From Rutidosis leptorrhynchoides (taxonomy: Eukaryota; Streptophyta; Magnoliopsida; Asterales; Asteraceae), in assembly GCF_046630445.1 (NCBI RefSeq), contig NC_092339.1:314871001-314935000 (forward strand): 64,000 bases of DNA. Reading direction: 5' to 3'. The first letter of the stretch is position 1, and each line of letters begins with the position of its first letter. Below, piece after piece: positions 10,589-21,291 of this stretch. Below the pieces are notes generated by a model, which was not told where the DNA came from, searched no databases, and was given only the letters and a program-made list of their open reading frames with translations. Made by a program: the position numbers and the translations under genes.

Positions 10589-13536
10589 CTGACGAAGTAT
10601 TAATTCATAACTTCATTGGAGAAACATTCCGCGGTGATTATATAATCTCTAAAGTCTTAGAGATTATCTAATCTATCCCTAACCATAAATCAGTTAAGCG
10701 AACCAAAATGATAGAAGGAAGAGTAGAAACCCTGACAAAAATGGTGTGTGATTAACAAGTTAAACTTGTTTTACCAACAACATCAACAGTACCGTCAACG
10801 TCACCAGCATCGTCAGTACAGTCAACATCAGAATCAACAACACCTATAATATCACAAACTCCGTCAGTTCAAGAATCACTGTGGACATCATTACGAATCA
10901 ATAACGTGTATATTGTATCAACAAGTTATGAAGAGTTAACTCATTCCCTCTGAAGAAATTATATATATTTTATATATATATATATTTTGAAATAAAAAAT
11001 AAATCTTTCCGTGCTAAGCTATTGTGTGTGAATCTTAAATACTCGGTTAATTCATATTACAAATATGCAATAATGTACGTCCCTCGCCCGCGACTTAACC
11101 ATCGTTAACTACAATCTCTGTCTCAATTCAACAAATTCCAATTCCTAATAAATCAAGTATATATTTGATTTTACACTTCATCATTGATGTAACCGAAACT
11201 TTTCAGATAACATCATTCGTACTTTGCGAAGTTCACGAGAATTTAACGAAAACCAACATCACATCTCAACAAATAACGAAGTATTGATTTATAATTTCAA
11301 TATTATTGAAGAAATACTTATGTAACCTCTAAAGCCTTCAAGGAATTATCCAATTCTAGTTCCAACCGTAAATCGAATGAGTTTAATTTAGTATTAACTC
11401 ATTAAAATCTATGTTACATCTGAGGAGAATATATACATATATATTTTCATAAAGACTGTAATAAAATTCTTATGTACAAAGTATTAATTGTGAAAAATTT
11501 TTTAACGGGTAGGTAATACCCGAGAGATATATATATATATATTCACAATTAATATGTTACATTCTTCAAATCAGATTAAGCAAATTATCAATTATACTTC
11601 CTACTTTCACAATAATATACATTCTTTCATAGAAATCAAAACAACCATACTCATTCAAACCCAATTACATATTCTGATTTTAAAATCTCAGAATTCAATT
11701 CGAGATATAACTGGTACCATCACTTTTAGATTCCTACATCTTTTAAAGCTATACTTTGACTTCAAAAGTGTGTTAGAACATCAAATGTATACAAAAAATT
11801 ACAATCTGTGTTCAAACCCTTCGAAAATCTCTGAAGACACTTCAAATAATGAGCAATCGAGATGATGATCCAACCACATATTACCCACAGTTATGTACTT
11901 AAAAAGCTCTCGAAACCAAAGTCATAATTCAACACATATCTGTGTCAGATCTTTTGGCATTTATTAGCAAAAATAACCTTGCAATTCCTTTGCAAAGTAG
12001 CAAATTATATCACAGCTCCAGCAAGACAACTTCGATTTTTTCATTCGGAGTAGCCTTACCATAATTTTGATATATGTGATTACCCTTTTGTTACCGGAGA
12101 ACCTTTCCACCACATAAGCAATAAACTTACCAACAACTTCACTGATCTTGGGCATTCCGAAGAATCTTTATATTTATCGAAACCTCATCATTTACTCATC
12201 TGCCTCTTGTAACGAGAATTGCCATACGAATCATTGGGAATTAACAATTAGTATTTTGAAATCTCACAGCATGTTGACGCCAACAGTTATACATAACGTC
12301 TATTTGCAAGGCTTACATACTTCGAATGTGAAGTTTCTGAAAAACACTCTGAACCGTGAACTAGTTCTCGAAATGATGATGAAGCAACAAAAACCGTAAA
12401 TGACCTTAGCAGTAAAAAGTTTGATGATAAAGATTAGTGTATTAACAAAGCTCAGAAATAGAGAAGTTTTGGAACTGGAAAACGGATTGAGCAAAGTATG
12501 AAGGAGGCTGTGGACAAATCACAAAGACTGAACCTGCCTTCAAAGAATCCAAATGATTCAGTGTCTGCTGAATTCATTAACGAATACCTTGCTCCTCACA
12601 CTAAACCCTTACAGACAATATTCTTCATCATCCTCTGATATTAGAAATTCTAAGATATCATCGTATCTTTCATTATAAATATCCTTCATATTTCTGAAGA
12701 TATTTCCATAACTATTCTTATCTGGAATCATTTATCTCTTTGCGCTATCTGTATTACATCAAAAAGGAAACTGTTTAGTTCCTATACTCTGTAAACCTTT
12801 GAGTTTAAAATATGAATGTTTTTGAAGTAGTGTTGGAAACTGAAGCATGAATTAGTATAATATAATGACACTTGATCAACGTGATTATATTACAGTAATT
12901 CATGCTGCGTTTTTAAATAGAACGTGATGATTCACAGATCATAACATCATCATGTGCCATGTTATACGACTCTTGTATTCTATTTAACTTCTAAAATATC
13001 AAGAAAATATTTCTTGATGATTCGGCCTTTTCCAAGGTATTCTAGTAATTTGACAAGTCAAGATCGTGCCATCACAATTTCCTTCATAGAACATTAACAA
13101 TGTTCATTCCGAAATTCATATCTGTGAATTCTGGACCATTACAAGCGGTGCTTAATCGCAAGAAGAAGAAACGAAAGGACAAAACTCCGAAATAGAAATT
13201 GGGGTATAAATTGCAGCAAATAAAAGAGAGCATTAACTGTGGATGAAAATGATTATAGAAGATAGAAACAGAGACTTTGAAATATAAGGGAAGATATAAA
13301 GCCCAACGACAAACCAAAAATTATAAACCATATATATCGATGCATATAGCAATATAAAGACACGGAAGAACTAGAAACACTATAAACCCAAGAGTATAGT
13401 AGAAGTAAATAGATTCTTTCGGCGGTAGATGAAAAAGAAGAATGACCGATATGAAAGTTATAAGTATATCGAGAATCAGAACTGGATGGAGCATATTGAT
13501 GAACACTTTAAAATATGAGTTGAGGGGGAAAGAATA
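10589..13536. other. Element A internal region without recognisable genes
   Basis: About 2.9 kb with only short broken frames. Two stretches look like eroded coding DNA on the plus strand: 12290-12640 (a frame encoding KEAVDKSQRLNLPSKNPNDS occurs near 12500) and 13084-13200 (RKKKKRKDKTP). I do not recognise a protein family. A hairpin (11506-11522) carries a partial copy of the polypurine-side motif. An AT run lies at 10965-10990. Confidence 0.5.
11506..11522 (+). other. Inverted repeat CGGGTA-GGTAA-TACCCG
   Basis: A 6-bp stem with a 5-nt loop, preceded by TTTTAA. The left arm plus GGTA repeats the sequence next to the 3' LTR (TTTAACGGGTAGGTAC, 27565-27580). Equivalent 7-bp hairpins occur before gag in B (19550-19566) and C (39138-39154). 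Confidence 0.7.
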
Positions 13537-13541
13537 GAAGG

Positions 13542-14157
13542 TGATGAAACATGACTAGGAACTTAGAAATCAACAGATTTAACTCACACAATGACGGAAT
13601 AAGTGAATCAAACCCTCTAGTAAATAGGTTAAGCTTTTTGGGATTAATTTAGTCATACCATAACTAAATCAAGTGTGATTAGATCAACACCTAGAGCTAT
13701 TATTCACCACCTGGGTGATTTGGGTTGAGAGAGAATCGGAGGAGCTCACCAGATCTGAGCGTGTGTAACAAATGAGAGGTTTAACCTAAAATGAAGAACA
13801 TAAGACTTTATATACCCCTGCTGTTGACTCACCTGTACGATTCATCCATCACACATACGAGTTGGCTTCATCAGCCGTACGGGTGATCACTCACTCGTGT
13901 CTTCTCATTTAGGTTGTAATTGTGACTTAGCTCAGCATCAACCGTGTGTATGAGCCTGTCAGCCGTACTAGTGAGGCTTCACTCGTATGTCTGACTAAGT
14001 CTAACATAGTCAAACATCTAAATCTCGTTCCTGCAGTTCCTGTAACCACATACAAACACGGATAGGATAATAACGAGCAATTATGGTGGCCTATAAACTA
14101 TTGTACCTGTAATGGACGTGGGTAGATGTCTAGGGACTTGCATAAAATGCATCAACA
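13542..14157 (-). mobile_element. Solo LTR (copia-type) inserted in element A
   Basis: On the minus strand the segment starts TGTTGATGCATTTTATGC and ends GTTTCATCA. It is flanked by a perfect GAAGG duplication at 13537-13541 and 14158-14162. A TATATAAAG box reads on the minus strand at about 13808-13816, as expected for an LTR promoter. At 616 bp with TG...CA ends and no internal region it is best read as a solo LTR left by LTR-LTR recombination. The copia label rests on size and sequence style, not on a coding match. Confidence 0.8.
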
Positions 14158-14463
14158 GAAGGTGTGAGTTGTAAGGAAACGAAGGAGGTGAATTTATAAG
14201 AAAATCTCCGACAGAACAATTAAAATGGACGATCGCATTTAAAGCGGATCCTAATTCCCTTGATTACCGGAGAGTCAAATCTTATTAAGAAGATTTTCTT
14301 TAATTCCCTTGAAATCTGGGAATCAATCATATATACGTCAAATGATAAGATGAATCTACACTTACTCATTTCACTATTCTATGTTAGCTTCATTCGTACT
14401 CTTCATATAAATGGATTGTTTATCCAAATTATTCGCTGATGATAAAACTCTAATTTTCAGCCC
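14158..14463. other. Element A internal remainder before element B
   Basis: Continuation of element A between the solo LTR and the insertion of B. No gene seen. GTATG at 14464-14468 is the target duplication of B. Confidence 0.6.
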
Positions 14464-14468
14464 GTATG
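14464..14468. repeat. Target-site duplication GTATG, left copy for element B
   Basis: GTATG precedes TGTAGTGACCC and is repeated at 27497-27501 after the right LTR. It shows that B inserted into A and therefore is the younger insertion. Confidence 0.92.
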
Positions 14469-17400
14469 TGTAGTGACCCGAACTTTTCCATGTTTATATA
14501 TATTAATTGAGATTGATATTTACATGATTAAATGTTTCCAACATGTTAAGCAATCAAACTTGTTAAGACTTGATTAATTGAAATAGGTTTCATATAGACA
14601 ATTGACCACCCAAGTTGACCGGTGATTCACGAACGTTAAAACTTGTAAAAACTATATGATGACATATATATGGTTATATATATAGTTAACATGATATTAT
14701 GATAAGTAAACATATCATTAAGTATATTAACAATGAACTACATATGTAAAAACAAGACTACTAACTTAATGATTTTGAAACGAGACATATATGTAACGAT
14801 TATCGTTGTAACGACATTTAATGTATATATATCATATTAAGTGATATTAGTACATCATAATATCATGATAAAATAATAATTTAAAATCTCTTTTGATATT
14901 ATAAACATTAGGTTAACAACATTTAACAAGATCGTTAACCTAAAGGTTTCAAAACAACATTTACATGTAACGACTAACGATGACTTAACGACTCAGTTAA
15001 AACGTATATACATGTAGTGTTTTAATATGTATTCATACACTTTTGAAAGACTTCAAGACACTTATCAAAATACTTCTACTTAACAAAAATGCTTACAATT
15101 ACATCCTCGTTCAGTTTCATCAACAATTCTACTCGTATGCACCCGTATTCGTACTCGTACAATACACAGCTTTTAGATGTATGTACTATTGGTATATACA
15201 CTCCAATGATCAGCTCTTAGCAGCCCATGTGAGTCACCTAACACATGTGGGAACCATCATTTGGCAACTAGCATGAAATATCTCATAAAATTACAAAAAT
15301 ATGAGTAATCATTCATGACTTATTTACATGAAAACAAAATTACATATCCTTTATATCTAATCCATACACCAACGACCAAAAACACCTACAAACACTTTAA
15401 TTCTTCAATTTTCTTCATCTAATTGATCTCTATCAAGTTCTATCTTCAATTTCTAAGTGTTCTTCATAAATTCCAAAAGTTCTAGTTTCATAAAATCAAG
15501 AATACTTTCAAGTTTGCTAGCTCACTTCCAATCTTGTAAGGTGATCATCCAACCTCAAGAAATCTTTGTTTCTTACAGTAGGTTATCATTCTAATACAAG
15601 GTAATAATCATATTCAAACTTTGGTTCAATTTCTATAACTATAACAATCTTATTTCAAGTGATGATCTTACTTGAACTTGTTTTCGTGTCATGATTTTGC
15701 TTCAAGAACTTCGAGCCATCCAAGGATCCATTGAAGCTAGATCCATTTTTCTCTTTTCCAGTAGGTTTATCCAAGGAACTTAAGGTAGTAATGATGTTCA
15801 TAACATCATTCGATTCATACATATAAAGCTATCTTATTCGAAGGTTTAAACTTGTAATCACTAGAACATAGTTTAGTTAATTCTAAACTTGTTCGCAAAC
15901 AAAAGTTAATCCTTCTAACTTGACTTTTAAAATCAACTAAACACATGTTCTATATCTATATGATATGCTAACTTAACGATTTAAAACCTGGAAACACGAA
16001 AAACACCGTAAAACCGGATTTACGCCGTCGTAGTAACACCGCGGGCTGTTTTGGGTTAGTTAATTAAAAACTATGATAAACTTTGATTTAAAAGTTGTTA
16101 TTCTGAGAAAATTATTTTTATTATGAACATGAAACTATATCCAAAAATTATGGTTAAACTCAAAGTGGAAGTATGTTTTCTAAAATGGTCATCTAGACGT
16201 CGTTCTTTCGACTGAAATGACTACCTTTACAAAAACGACTTGTAACTTATTTTTCCGACTATAAATCTATACTTTTCTGTTTAGATTCATAAAATAGAGT
16301 TCAATATGAAACCATAGCAATTTGATTCACTCAAAACGGATTTAAAATGAAGAAGTTATGGGTAAAACAAGATTGGATAATTTTTCTCATTTTAGCTACG
16401 TGAAAATTGGTAACTAATCTATTCCAACCATAACTTAATCAACTTGTATTGTATATTATGTAATCTTGAGATACCATAGACACATATACAATGTTTCGAC
16501 CTATCATGTCGACACATCTATATATATTTCGGAACAACCATAGACACTCTATATGTGAATGTTGGAGTTACCTATACAGGGTTGAGGTTGATTCCAAAAT
16601 ATATATAGTTTGAGTTGTGATCAATACTGAGATACGTATACACTGGGTCGTGGATTGATTCAAGATAATATTTATTGATTTATTTCTGTACATCTAACTG
16701 TGGACAACTAGTTGTAGGTTACTAACGAGGACAGCTGACTTAATAAACTTAAAACATCAAAATATATTAAAAGTGTTGTAAATATATTTTGAACATACTT
16801 TGATATATATGTATATATTGTTATAGGTTCGGGAATCAACCAGTGGCCAAGTCTTACTTCCCGACGAAGTAAAAATCTGTGAAAGTGAGTTATAGTCCCA
16901 CTTTTAAAATCTAATATTTTTGGGATGAGAATACATGCAGGTTTTATAAATGATTTACAAAATAGACACAAGTACGTGAAACTACATTCTATGGTTGAAT
17001 TATCGAAATCGAATATGCCCCTTTTTATTAAGTCTGGTAATCTAAGAATTAGGGAACAGACACCCTAATTGACGTGAATCCTAAAGATAGATCTATTGGG
17101 CCTAACAAACCCCATCCAAAGTACCGGATGCTTTAGTACTTCGAAATTTATATCATATCCGAAGGGTGTCCCGGAATGATGGGGATATTCTTATATATGC
17201 ATCTTGTTAATGTCGGTTACCAGGTGTTCACCATATGAATGATTTTTATCTCTATGTATGGGATGTGTATTGAAATATGAAATCTTGTGGTCTATTATTA
17301 TGATTTGATATATATAGGTTAAACCTATAACTCACCAACATTTTTGTTGACGTTTTAAGCATGTTTATTCTCATGTGATTATTAAGAGCTTCCGCTGTCG

Positions 17401-17717
17401 CATACTTAAATAAGGACGAGATTTGGAGTCCATGCTTGTATGATATTGTGTAAAAACTGCATTCAAGAAACTTATTTTGTTGTAACATATTTGTATTGTA
17501 AACCATTATGTAATGGTCGTGTGTAAACAGGATATTTTAGATTATCATTATTTGATAATCTACGTAAAGCTTTTTAAACCTTTATTGATGAAATAAAGGT
17601 TATGGTTTGTTCTAAAATGAATGCAGTCTTTGAAAAATGTCTCATATAGAGGTCAAAACCTCGCAACGAAATCAATTAATATGGAACGTTTTTAATCAAT
17701 AAGAACGGGACATTTCA
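14469..17717 (+). repeat. Element B 5' LTR
   Basis: The 3,249-bp LTR runs TGTAGTGACC...GGGACATTTCA. Compared with the right LTR (24321-27496) it keeps a 34-bp segment near 14988-15022 and a 41-bp segment near 17031-17072, both missing on the right. The 41-bp deletion has short ATT repeats at its edges. The conserved splice-like motif reads TTTATTCTCATG here (17361-17375) instead of TTTATTCTCAGG. Confidence 0.95.
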
Positions 17718-17719
17718 GT

Positions 17720-17732
17720 TGGTATCCGAGCG
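17720..17732 (+). other. Primer binding site of element B
   Basis: TGGTATCCGAGCG lies three bases after the LTR end. It matches the methionine-tRNA primer site TGGTATCAGAGC except for one A-to-C change, which may weaken priming. Confidence 0.85.
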
Positions 17733-17926
17733 TTGGTCTTAGAGAACCAGAATTTTACATTAGTGTGTCTTATGGAGTTTGTTAGGATGCATTAGTGAGT
17801 CTGGACTTCGACCGTGTTTACTTGAAAAATGATTGCTTAACAAATTTTGTTGGAAACTATATATTTTTAACATGTGAATATTATGTGATATATTAATCTC
17901 TTAACGCGTTTGATATTATGTGATAG

Positions 17927-18538
17927 ATGTCTACCTCTAGAACAAGTCCCATTAACTCACCTAATAATAATGAAGAGTCAAATGTAAATTGGAATGATTC
18001 ATGGACTGATTCACAAGTTCCCGAAGAGGAACCGGAAGAAGAGTCGGAACCGGAAGAAGAATCAGAACCGGAAGAGGAGGAACCGGATGAAGAAATAGAA
18101 CCGGTGGGGGAAATAATAAAACAGTTAAGTAAAAGAAAATCCTCAACCAACCGACCAAGGTTAATTATGGTCAATGGTGTTTCCGCCAAGGAAGCAAAAT
18201 ATTGGGAGGATTACCAATTCTCCGATGAATCGGATTCCGACGAGAATTCCGATGATGTTATAGAAATTACCCCAACTGAATTTAAAAAGGCAAAAGAAAA
18301 TAATAAGGGAAAGGGCATAAAAATAGAGAAATCTAATTCCAACCCCGATGAACTTTATATGTATCGTCAACCCCTGAAGTCCTTAAGTTGTAACAATGAC
18401 CCGGGAACCTCTAAACCACCAGGTTTTTCTAAACCAATGTGGAAAATTACGGCTCGTATTAGGGGAACATCATATATCCCTAGAAACCTGGCAAAACGAA
18501 CCAAAACCGAAGAAGAAGAAACGAGCGAGTCAGAATAA
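17927..18538 (+). CDS. Accessory ORF 1 of element B: acidic 203-aa protein
   Basis: The frame opens with ATG at 17927, about 210 bp after the LTR, and ends at TAA 18538. Residues 30-60 form a glutamate/proline-rich tract built on repeats of EEESEP; residues 90-105 are again acidic (DESDSDENSDD). A basic segment lies between them (KRKSSTNRPR) and the C-terminus alternates basic and acidic (AKRTKTEEEETSESE). No signal peptide or membrane segment is visible. The composition suggests a disordered, possibly nuclear or chromatin-interacting protein (inference); I do not recognise a family. It precedes the F-box ORF by 136 bp on the same strand. The element-C copy is more than 90% alike by eye but lost its start. 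It is not Gag: the gag gene with zinc knuckles lies downstream. Confidence 0.75.
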   Translation: MSTSRTSPINSPNNNEESNVNWNDSWTDSQVPEEEPEEESEPEEESEPEEEEPDEEIEPVGEIIKQLSKRKSSTNRPRLIMVNGVSAKEAKYWEDYQFSDESDSDENSDDVIEITPTEFKKAKENNKGKGIKIEKSNSNPDELYMYRQPLKSLSCNNDPGTSKPPGFSKPMWKITARIRGTSYIPRNLAKRTKTEEEETSESE

Positions 18539-18639
18539 GATAGTTGTATTCGTGTGGTGTAATATATGTAATATAATGTGCTTATGCTTTATGATATATG
18601 TAAAAATTGCTTGTATTAATAAGTATTTTTTTATGAATC

Positions 18640-18660
18640 TAACTCTTGTCTATTTTACAG
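18640..18660 (+). promoter_or_regulatory. Candidate 3' splice site before F-box ORF
   Basis: A pyrimidine-rich run ending CTTGTCTATTTTACAG lies 14 bases upstream of the F-box ATG and fits a plant acceptor. The identical motif lies before the F-box ORF in C (about 38232-38247). If used, splicing from an upstream donor would make the F-box ORF the first reading frame of a subgenomic mRNA. No donor can be chosen from sequence alone. Confidence 0.35.
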
Positions 18661-18674
18661 TTTAAAAACACAAA

Positions 18675-19357
18675 ATGGATAGACAACCCAATATTTTAAG
18701 AGACCTACCCGGAGACATGATTGATGAAATCTTGTCTAGAGTCGGTCAGAATTCCTCGGCACAACTATTTAAGGCGAGATCATTTGTAAGACATTCGAAG
18801 AACGTTCCAAGAATGTCTTGGTTTATAAGAGACTTTCGTTTGAAAGATGGGGGATATCACATTGGGAAACCCATAAGTTACGATGTGTTTACTTTGACGC
18901 ATATATTGCGGGGAACCCAAATGCTATTTTACGCAACGGGTTAAGAAATTATTTTGACTCAATATATCCGAATATTGGACTTCGTGATTTAGAAAAAGCG
19001 GCTAACATGCAACATAAAGAAGCATGTTATGCTTACGGATTAGTAATGTTCGCTTCTCACCAAAGTGAGAAGAAGAACATCGGGCTACAACTATTAAACA
19101 AAACGTTTCCACAAGTGACGGAGTCGGTAATTGGGGTAAGAAATGAGGTTTTTAGATTGTTACGGGACTGTTGGACATTACGTAACCCTCGTCCCTTTGA
19201 CGACATTACAACACGCTGTCTTATCAACGGCCATAACGGTTATGTTCCACAAGACCAAGGATGGGAAGTAATCCTAGTAAAACCAGAATGCATGACTTGT
19301 TTCTGGACGTATGAATTACGTGTCTTTATTGCCTTTGCTGAACGACTTGTGTACTAG
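18675..19357 (+). pseudogene. Accessory ORF 2 of element B: F-box protein, frameshifted
   Basis: The frame starts at ATG 18675 and encodes a plant F-box start (DLPGDMIDEILSRVGQ). A single G present in the C copy is missing at about 18783, so translation from the ATG leaves frame within the F-box and ends at 18944. The original frame continues open from about 18784 to TAG at 19357. Apart from that base, the copy aligns end to end with the intact 227-codon ORF of element C (38262-38945) and would encode the same F-box plus Sel1-like repeat layout. The lesion is recent in appearance, because the remaining frame holds no other stop. Confidence 0.85.
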
Positions 19358-19549
19358 CTAGAATTATCTTCACAACTATCTTGTATCAAAGTTATTGTGT
19401 GCTATATTTCATGCTTTATGTAAAATAAGCGGCATTGTAAGTTTGTAAAATATTGTATAAAAGTTTGAACGCGAAATATTATTATAATCAGTTTTTCATA
19501 TAGAATTGTAGTAGTTGAATTGTATATTAGCTACTAAGTATGAACTTAA

Positions 19550-19566
19550 CGGGTAGGTACTACCCG
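19550..19566 (+). other. Perfect hairpin CGGGTAGGTACTACCCG before gag
   Basis: A 7-bp stem with a 3-nt loop, about 130 bp before the gag ATG. Together with the preceding TTAA it repeats TTAACGGGTAGGTACT, the sequence spanning the end of the polypurine region and the first base of the 3' LTR (24306-24321). Confidence 0.85.
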
Positions 19567-19698
19567 AATTTAAACTTATAAAACGCTAATATGAAGAAAA
19601 AGCTTTTATAAATGAGTTCATATTATGCTACGAAATACTAATAACTACTCTTAATATTCTGTATGATTAACTTGTTCTATTTAACTATTTTGAAGGAA

Positions 19699-20532
19699 AT
19701 GGCACCGACTACTCGACACACCGTGAATATGAATGAAGAGGAATTCCGTACTTTTCTAGCTTCAAACATAGCCGCAGTACAGGCTGCGCTACATACCAAC
19801 AATAACCTTGGATCTAGCAGTACAGGAAATCGTGTAGGATGCACCTACAAGGAATTCACTGCCTGCAAACCTTTGGAATTTGATGGAACTGAAGGACCGA
19901 TCGGATTGAAACGGTGGACCGAGAAGGTCGAATCGGTGTTTGCCATAAGTAAGTGTACTGAAAAGGACAAAGTGAAGTACGCTACGCATACCTTCACAGG
20001 TTCTGCGTTAACATGGTGGAATACCTATCTAGAGCAAGTGAGACAAGACGATGCGTACGCACTACCGTGGTCAGCATTCAAGCACTTGATGAACGAGAAG
20101 TACCGTCCCAGAACCGAGGTCAATAAGCTCAAGACAGAACTTAGAGGGTTACGAACCCAAGGATTTGATATTACCACGTACGAAAGACGATTCACAGAAT
20201 TGTGCCTATTGTGTCCGGGAGCATTCGAAGATGAGGAAGAGAAGATCGACGCGTTTGTGAAAGGATTACCGGAAAGAATCCAAGAAGATATAAGTTCACA
20301 CGAGCCCGCCTCCATACAACAGGCATGTAGAATGGCTCACAAACTAGTGAACCATATTGAAGAAAGAATTAAAGAACAGACTGCTGAAGAGGCCAATGTG
20401 AAGCAAGTCAAAAGAAAGTGGGAGGAAAACGGTGATAAGAATCACCAATACAACAACAACAGCAATTACAACAATAATCGCAACAATTATCCCAACAATC
20501 GCAACATCAATCGCAACTACAACAAACGGCCC

Positions 20533-20569
<37 letters not shown>

Positions 20570-21291
20570 GCAACTACAACAATCATCCCAACAACAATAA
20601 TAACCGCAACAACAACAACAATCAGAAGCAGCTATGCCAAAGGTGTGAAAAGAATCACTCGGGATTCTGCACCAAATTTTGCAATAAGTGTAAAAGAAAT
20701 GGTCATAGCGTGGCGAAGTGTGAGGTCTACGGACCAGGGGTTAATAGAACGAAAGGAACAAATGGTGTCGGAACGAGTAATGGCGGAGCAAGTAGTGTCG
20801 GAGCAAGTTATGCCAATGTAGTTTGTTATAAATGTGGAAAACCGGGACACATTATTAGAAATTACCCGAACCAGGAGAACACGAATGGACAAGGCCGCGG
20901 AAGAGTTTTTAATATTAATGCAGCAGAGGCACAGGAAGACCCGGAGCTTGTTACGGGTACGTTTCTTATTGACAATAAATCTGCTTACGTTTTATTTGAT
21001 TCGGGTGCGGATAGAAGCTATATGAGTAGAGATTTTTGTGATAAATTAAGTTGTCCATTGACGTCTTTGGATAGTAAATTTTTACTCGAATTAGCAAATG
21101 GTAAATTAATTTCAGCAGATAATATATGTCGGAATCGAGAAATTAAACTGGTTAGCGAAACATTTCAGATTGATTTGATACCAGTAGAGTTAGGGAGTTT
21201 TGATGTGATAATCGGTATGGACTGGTTGAAAGAAGTGAAAGCAGAGATCGTTTGTTACAAAAATGCAATTCGCATTATACGAGAAAAATGA
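19699..21291 (+). CDS. gag: Element B gag and protease (ends at a premature TGA)
   Basis: I take ATG 19699 ([16 protein letters not shown]) as start, since element C shares it; an ATG 36 bases upstream is in frame. Product 530 aa. Order: capsid-type region with WTEKVESVF and the retrotransposon Gag signature TALTWWN-like [10 protein letters not shown], an Asn-rich linker encoded by AAC repeats (longer than in C), zinc-binding segments [14 protein letters not shown] and CYKCGKPGHIIRNY, then protease with active site [12 protein letters not shown]. The second knuckle has Tyr where C has the final Cys, so B's zinc ligand set is broken. TGA at 21289-21291 replaces a GGA codon of C and separates protease from the downstream polymerase; the reading frame continues unchanged after it. 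Gag packages RNA; protease cuts the polyprotein. Confidence 0.92.

Noticed and set aside
17893-18189. Ser/Gly-rich antisense frame
   Set aside because: Shadow of the glutamate-rich repeat of the acidic ORF.
20344-20586. Valine-rich antisense and threonine-rich alternative frames over gag
   Set aside because: Shadows of the AAC repeat encoding the Asn tract.
21289-21291. Programmed readthrough stop between protease and polymerase in B
   Set aside because: Element C has a sense codon at this place, and chromoviruses normally use a single frame, so mutation is the simpler explanation.
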